DNA from: Nautiliaceae bacterium
GTDB lineage: Bacteria > Campylobacterota > Campylobacteria > Campylobacterales > Nautiliaceae
Assembly: GCA_027063075.1 (NCBI GenBank)
Contig: JAMOSM010000115.1
Location: 1 to 8,506 of the forward strand
Direction: 5' to 3'
DNA length: 8,506 bases
The notes under the pieces were generated by a model. It saw only the letters and a list, made by a program, of their open reading frames with translations. It did no database searches and had not been told where the DNA came from. How positions within the stretch are numbered: position 1 is the first letter of the stretch; each line of letters starts with the position of its first letter. The position numbers and the translations under genes were made by a program. Shown piece by piece: positions 6,607-8,506 of this stretch.

Positions 6607-6616
6607 ATCAAAAAAA
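6602..6616 (-). promoter_or_regulatory. Candidate promoter of the glnD-cyclase operon
   Basis: On the minus strand a T7 tract (6610-6616) is followed by GA and then TAAAAT (6602-6607), the same T-tract/-10 arrangement as in front of the exonuclease gene. It lies 18 nt before the glnD ATG. Its -10 box shares bases with the -10 box of the opposite mqnE promoter. No good -35 is visible at 17 nt. Confidence 0.45.
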
Positions 6617-6618
6617 TT

Positions 6619-6624
6619 AAAAGG
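6619..6624 (+). promoter_or_regulatory. Ribosome binding site fixing the mqnE start
   Basis: AAAAGG lies 6 nt before the ATG at 6631. An in-frame TTG at 6595 would add 12 residues, but it would lie upstream of the proposed -10 box and has no comparable purine tract at the right distance. The protein beginning MKKIIKKLQN is therefore preferred. Confidence 0.7.
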
Positions 6625-6630
6625 CAATTT

Positions 6631-7698
6631 ATGAAAAAAATTATAAAAAAATTGCAAAATAATGAAAATTTAGACTCTAATGAAGTATTAAGACTTTATG
6701 ATATTGATATATTTACTTTAGGAGATTTAGCAAAAAAAATAAAAGAGAAAAAATTTGGCAGAAAAGTTTTTTTTAATATAAACAGGCATATTAATCCTTC
6801 AAACATATGTAAAGATATATGTAAATTTTGCGCTTTTTCAGCTCACAGGAAAAACCCAAACCCTTATACGTTAAGTATTGATGAGTGTGTAAAAATTGCA
6901 AAAGAAGCATATAAAAAAGGAGCAAAAGAGGTTCATATTGTGTCTGCTCATAATCCTGAAGTTGGATATGAATATTATATGAATATTGTAAAAGTAATAA
7001 GACAAGAACTTCCAGATATTCATATTAAGGCTTTTACAGCAGCTGAGGTTAATTTTTTAAGTGAGCTTAGTGGTAAAAGTTATGATGAGGTTCTTGATGA
7101 TATGATTGAGTCAGGAGTTGATTCGATGCCAGGAGGAGGAGCTGAGATTTTTGATGAGAAGATAAGAAATAAAATATGTAAAGGAAAAGTTACTTCTCAA
7201 AATTGGCTAAAAATACACGAGCTTTGGCATAAAAGAGGAAAAAAAAGTAATGCTACAATGCTTTTTGGACATATTGAAAACAGAGCTCACAGAATAGACC
7301 ATATGTTAAAACTTAAAAAACTGCAGGAAAAAACGGGAGGTTTTAATGCATTTATTCCTCTTGTGTATCAAAGAAAAAACAATTATCTTAATGTAAAAGA
7401 TTTTTTAACAGGTCAGGAAATTTTAAAGACAGTAGCTATTAGCAGGATTTTATTAAATAATATTCCTCATATAAAAGCATATTGGCCAACTTTTACCCTA
7501 AATCTTGCTTTAGTTGCGTGTGAATATGGAGCTGATGATATTGACGGAACAATTCAAAAAGAGTCAATACAATCAGCTGCAGGTGCTAGTTCAAAAAGCG
7601 GACTTAATATGAATGAACTTATTTATCAGATAAAAGATGCCGGGTTCATCCCGGTTGAAAGGGATAGTCTTTATAATGAAATAAAAGTTTACAAATAA
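6631..7698 (+). CDS. mqnE: Aminofutalosine synthase (radical SAM enzyme of menaquinone biosynthesis)
   Basis: MqnE joins an adenosyl group from S-adenosylmethionine to 3-[(1-carboxyvinyl)oxy]benzoate to give aminofutalosine, in the futalosine route to menaquinone used by Campylobacterota. The 355-residue protein has NRHINPSNIC (51-60), with the radical SAM cluster cysteines Cys60, Cys64 and Cys67 (CxxxCxxC) followed by AFS. Other family signatures are EVHIVSAHNPE (100-110), HIKAFTAAEV (131-140), DSMPGGGAEIF (164-174), SNATMLFGHIE (206-216), GGFNAFIPL (236-244), NIPHIKAYW (277-285), DIDGTIQKESI (303-313) and PVERD (341-345). The NRHINP, PGGGAEIF and HIKAYW motifs fit MqnE better than its sister MqnC (dehypoxanthine futalosine cyclase). 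Length is normal for the family. No other menaquinone gene is in the window. The gene is divergent from glnD, and its last 10 bases overlap the convergent response regulator gene. Confidence 0.94.
   Translation: MKKIIKKLQNNENLDSNEVLRLYDIDIFTLGDLAKKIKEKKFGRKVFFNINRHINPSNICKDICKFCAFSAHRKNPNPYTLSIDECVKIAKEAYKKGAKEVHIVSAHNPEVGYEYYMNIVKVIRQELPDIHIKAFTAAEVNFLSELSGKSYDEVLDDMIESGVDSMPGGGAEIFDEKIRNKICKGKVTSQNWLKIHELWHKRGKKSNATMLFGHIENRAHRIDHMLKLKKLQEKTGGFNAFIPLVYQRKNNYLNVKDFLTGQEILKTVAISRILLNNIPHIKAYWPTFTLNLALVACEYGADDIDGTIQKESIQSAAGASSKSGLNMNELIYQIKDAGFIPVERDSLYNEIKVYK
7640..7654 (-). terminator. GC-rich hairpin inside mqnE, possible terminator for the minus-strand regulator operon
   Basis: CCGGG (7640-7644) and CCCGG (7650-7654) form a perfect 5 bp GC stem with a 5-base loop, conspicuous in such AT-rich DNA. 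Read on the minus strand it comes about 35 nt after the response regulator stop and is followed by CATCTTTTATC, a short and interrupted T run. It could end the regulator transcript within mqnE. The short stem and poor tail keep confidence low; it may just reflect the codons for AGFIPV. Confidence 0.25.
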
Positions 7699-8045
7699 GA
7701 GGCTATTTTATCCGGCAGTTCTACAGGGCTTATAGGTTTTATTAATACTTCTCTTGCTCCTTCTAATTTTGCCTCTTCCTTTTTTGAATCATCTGTTGTA
7801 AGTACAATAATAGGAACTTCTAAACATTCCGGTTTTTCTCTTTTTAGTACTTTCATAAATTCAATACCGTCCATTACAGGCATTTTTAAATCCAGCAAAA
7901 TCAAAGAGATATCAGGAGAGACTTTAGATAAAGCCTCTACCCCGTTTTCTGCTTCAATTACTTCATATCCGCTTTTTGCAAGAATTGTTGTTAATAGTTT
8001 TCTGTTTATTGAATCATCATCTACAATTAAAATTTTTTTGCTCAT
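7689..8045 (-). CDS. Single-domain CheY-like response regulator
   Basis: The 118-residue protein is one complete receiver domain with no output domain. The acidic pocket residues are in VDDD (8-11). The phosphoacceptor is Asp52 in LLDLKMPVMDG (50-60). The switch Thr83 is in VLTTDD (81-86), and the conserved Lys103 is in LIKP (101-104). It should be phosphorylated by a histidine kinase and act by binding a partner protein. That could be a flagellar motor switch, a kinase or the neighbouring protein; nothing in the sequence decides between chemotaxis CheY and another role. Its ATG is 5-9 nt after the double purine site AAAAGGTAGG (8051-8060), which lies in the end of the upstream gene. The stop of that gene is only 2 nt away, so the two are almost certainly co-transcribed and probably work together. 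The 3' end overlaps mqnE by 10 bases, tail to tail. Confidence 0.93.
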   Translation of the reverse strand: MSKKILIVDDDSINRKLLTTILAKSGYEVIEAENGVEALSKVSPDISLILLDLKMPVMDGIEFMKVLKREKPECLEVPIIVLTTDDSKKEEAKLEGAREVLIKPISPVELPDKIASYL

Positions 8046-8047
8046 AG

Positions 8048-8506
8048 TTACCTACCTTTTATAGAGTTTATTGTTTGTTTTATTTCTTGAGGATTTAAAT
8101 CTGAAATTATACCATCTGTATTTGGATATTGTTTCTCTCCAATTACAATAATTTTAATATTTGGAAATTCAGATTTTAATGAGTTTATTAAATTTTCCAT
8201 ATCCGCACCGTTAAAGTTGTCTTCTATAATTAAAACATTTTTAGCATTTTTGTCAAGTTTTTTGTTAAGTTCAATTATCTGAGAAGTACTTTCAAAATCA
8301 AAGTCTAGAACATTTTTTAGATAGTTGATTAAAAATGAACTTTCACTTGCAATTACAATATTTTCTCTTTGAGGCTGTATTGTTTGTTGTTTTTTAGATT
8401 CTTCTTTAGATTGTATTTGTTCTTCAGGTTGTGATATTTGTTCTGTTTGAATTTGCTCTATTTCTTCAAGACTTGAGTATTTGTGTTTTGAAACATTTTC
8501 AATTAC
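8048..8506 (-). CDS. Receiver-like protein with Gln/Glu-rich linker, partial (C-terminal 152 residues)
   Basis: This frame enters from the right edge and is open for 152 codons to a TAA at 8048-8050; the N-terminus lies outside the window. The first 47 or so visible residues are a low-complexity linker rich in Gln, Glu, Ser and Lys (for example EQIQTEQISQPEEQ). The last 105 residues look like an alternating beta/alpha fold of the receiver type: strands NIVIAS, NVLIIED and KIIVIGE, then GIISDLNPQEIKQTINSIKG, which resembles the last strand and helix of a CheY domain. The acidic pair after strand 1 is replaced by SE, the switch Thr/Ser position after strand 4 is Gly, and the conserved Lys near the end is absent. 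Only an Asp at the end of strand 3 remains. It therefore resembles a pseudo-receiver used for binding rather than phosphotransfer. It directly precedes the CheY-like gene. The fold is inferred by eye and the family is not recognised. Confidence 0.75.
   Translation of the reverse strand, partial: VIENVSKHKYSSLEEIEQIQTEQISQPEEQIQSKEESKKQQTIQPQRENIVIASESSFLINYLKNVLDFDFESTSQIIELNKKLDKNAKNVLIIEDNFNGADMENLINSLKSEFPNIKIIVIGEKQYPNTDGIISDLNPQEIKQTINSIKGR

Noticed and set aside
6595..6630. N-terminal extension of MqnE from a TTG
   Set aside because: It would lie at or upstream of the probable transcription start and lacks a ribosome site; the ATG at 6631 has AAAAGG at 6 nt.
1..8506. CRISPR array, tRNA, rRNA, insertion sequence or attachment site
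   Set aside because: No regularly spaced repeats, cloverleaf-like sequence, transposase motifs or flanking terminal repeats were seen on either strand.

Overview
The window is very AT-rich, densely packed and free of mobile elements. The gene set suggests a Campylobacterota (epsilonproteobacterial) chromosome, perhaps a deep-branching thermophilic lineage such as the Nautiliales. It includes a futalosine-pathway menaquinone enzyme, a GlnD that is compact next to the E. coli protein, a membrane GGDEF protein and Lys/Ile/Asn-rich coding. Several promoters show T-tract/-10 architecture. The taxonomic call is inference from composition and gene content; no rRNA or other marker is present.

Layout, left to right. 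(1) Minus strand, 1-490: the N-terminal 163 residues of a KaiC/RecA-like P-loop ATPase, cut by the left edge. (2) Minus strand, 572-1630: a type I-beta DAHP synthase, first enzyme of the shikimate pathway. (3) Plus strand, 1771-2517: a DnaQ-family 3'-5' exonuclease, divergent from the DAHP synthase across a 140 bp promoter region. (4) Minus strand, 2514-6583: a two-gene operon, glnD followed by a membrane-bound diguanylate cyclase, joined by an ATGA stop/start overlap. (5) Plus strand, 6631-7698: mqnE (aminofutalosine synthase), divergent from glnD, with only 47 bp between the two start codons. (6) Minus strand, 7689-8506: a single-domain CheY-like response regulator, preceded by the C-terminal part of a receiver-like protein cut by the right edge.

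No gene-free stretch exceeds 150 bp. Both convergent gene pairs (exonuclease/cyclase and mqnE/regulator) overlap by a few bases, so no conventional intergenic terminators fit there. Three promoters share a recognisable TTGCNT-17 nt-TGN-TANNNT arrangement, and two others rely on a T7 tract just upstream of a -10 box.

Taken together this is mostly housekeeping metabolism (aromatic biosynthesis, menaquinone biosynthesis, nitrogen sensing, DNA repair or replication) mixed with signalling (c-di-GMP, phospho-receiver). I see no clear new multi-gene system. The most interesting details are the cysteine-rich sensor region of the cyclase and its translational coupling to glnD, class I-alpha-like active-site residues in the DAHP synthase, and a receiver-like domain that seems to lack phosphorylation chemistry, encoded directly upstream of an intact receiver.
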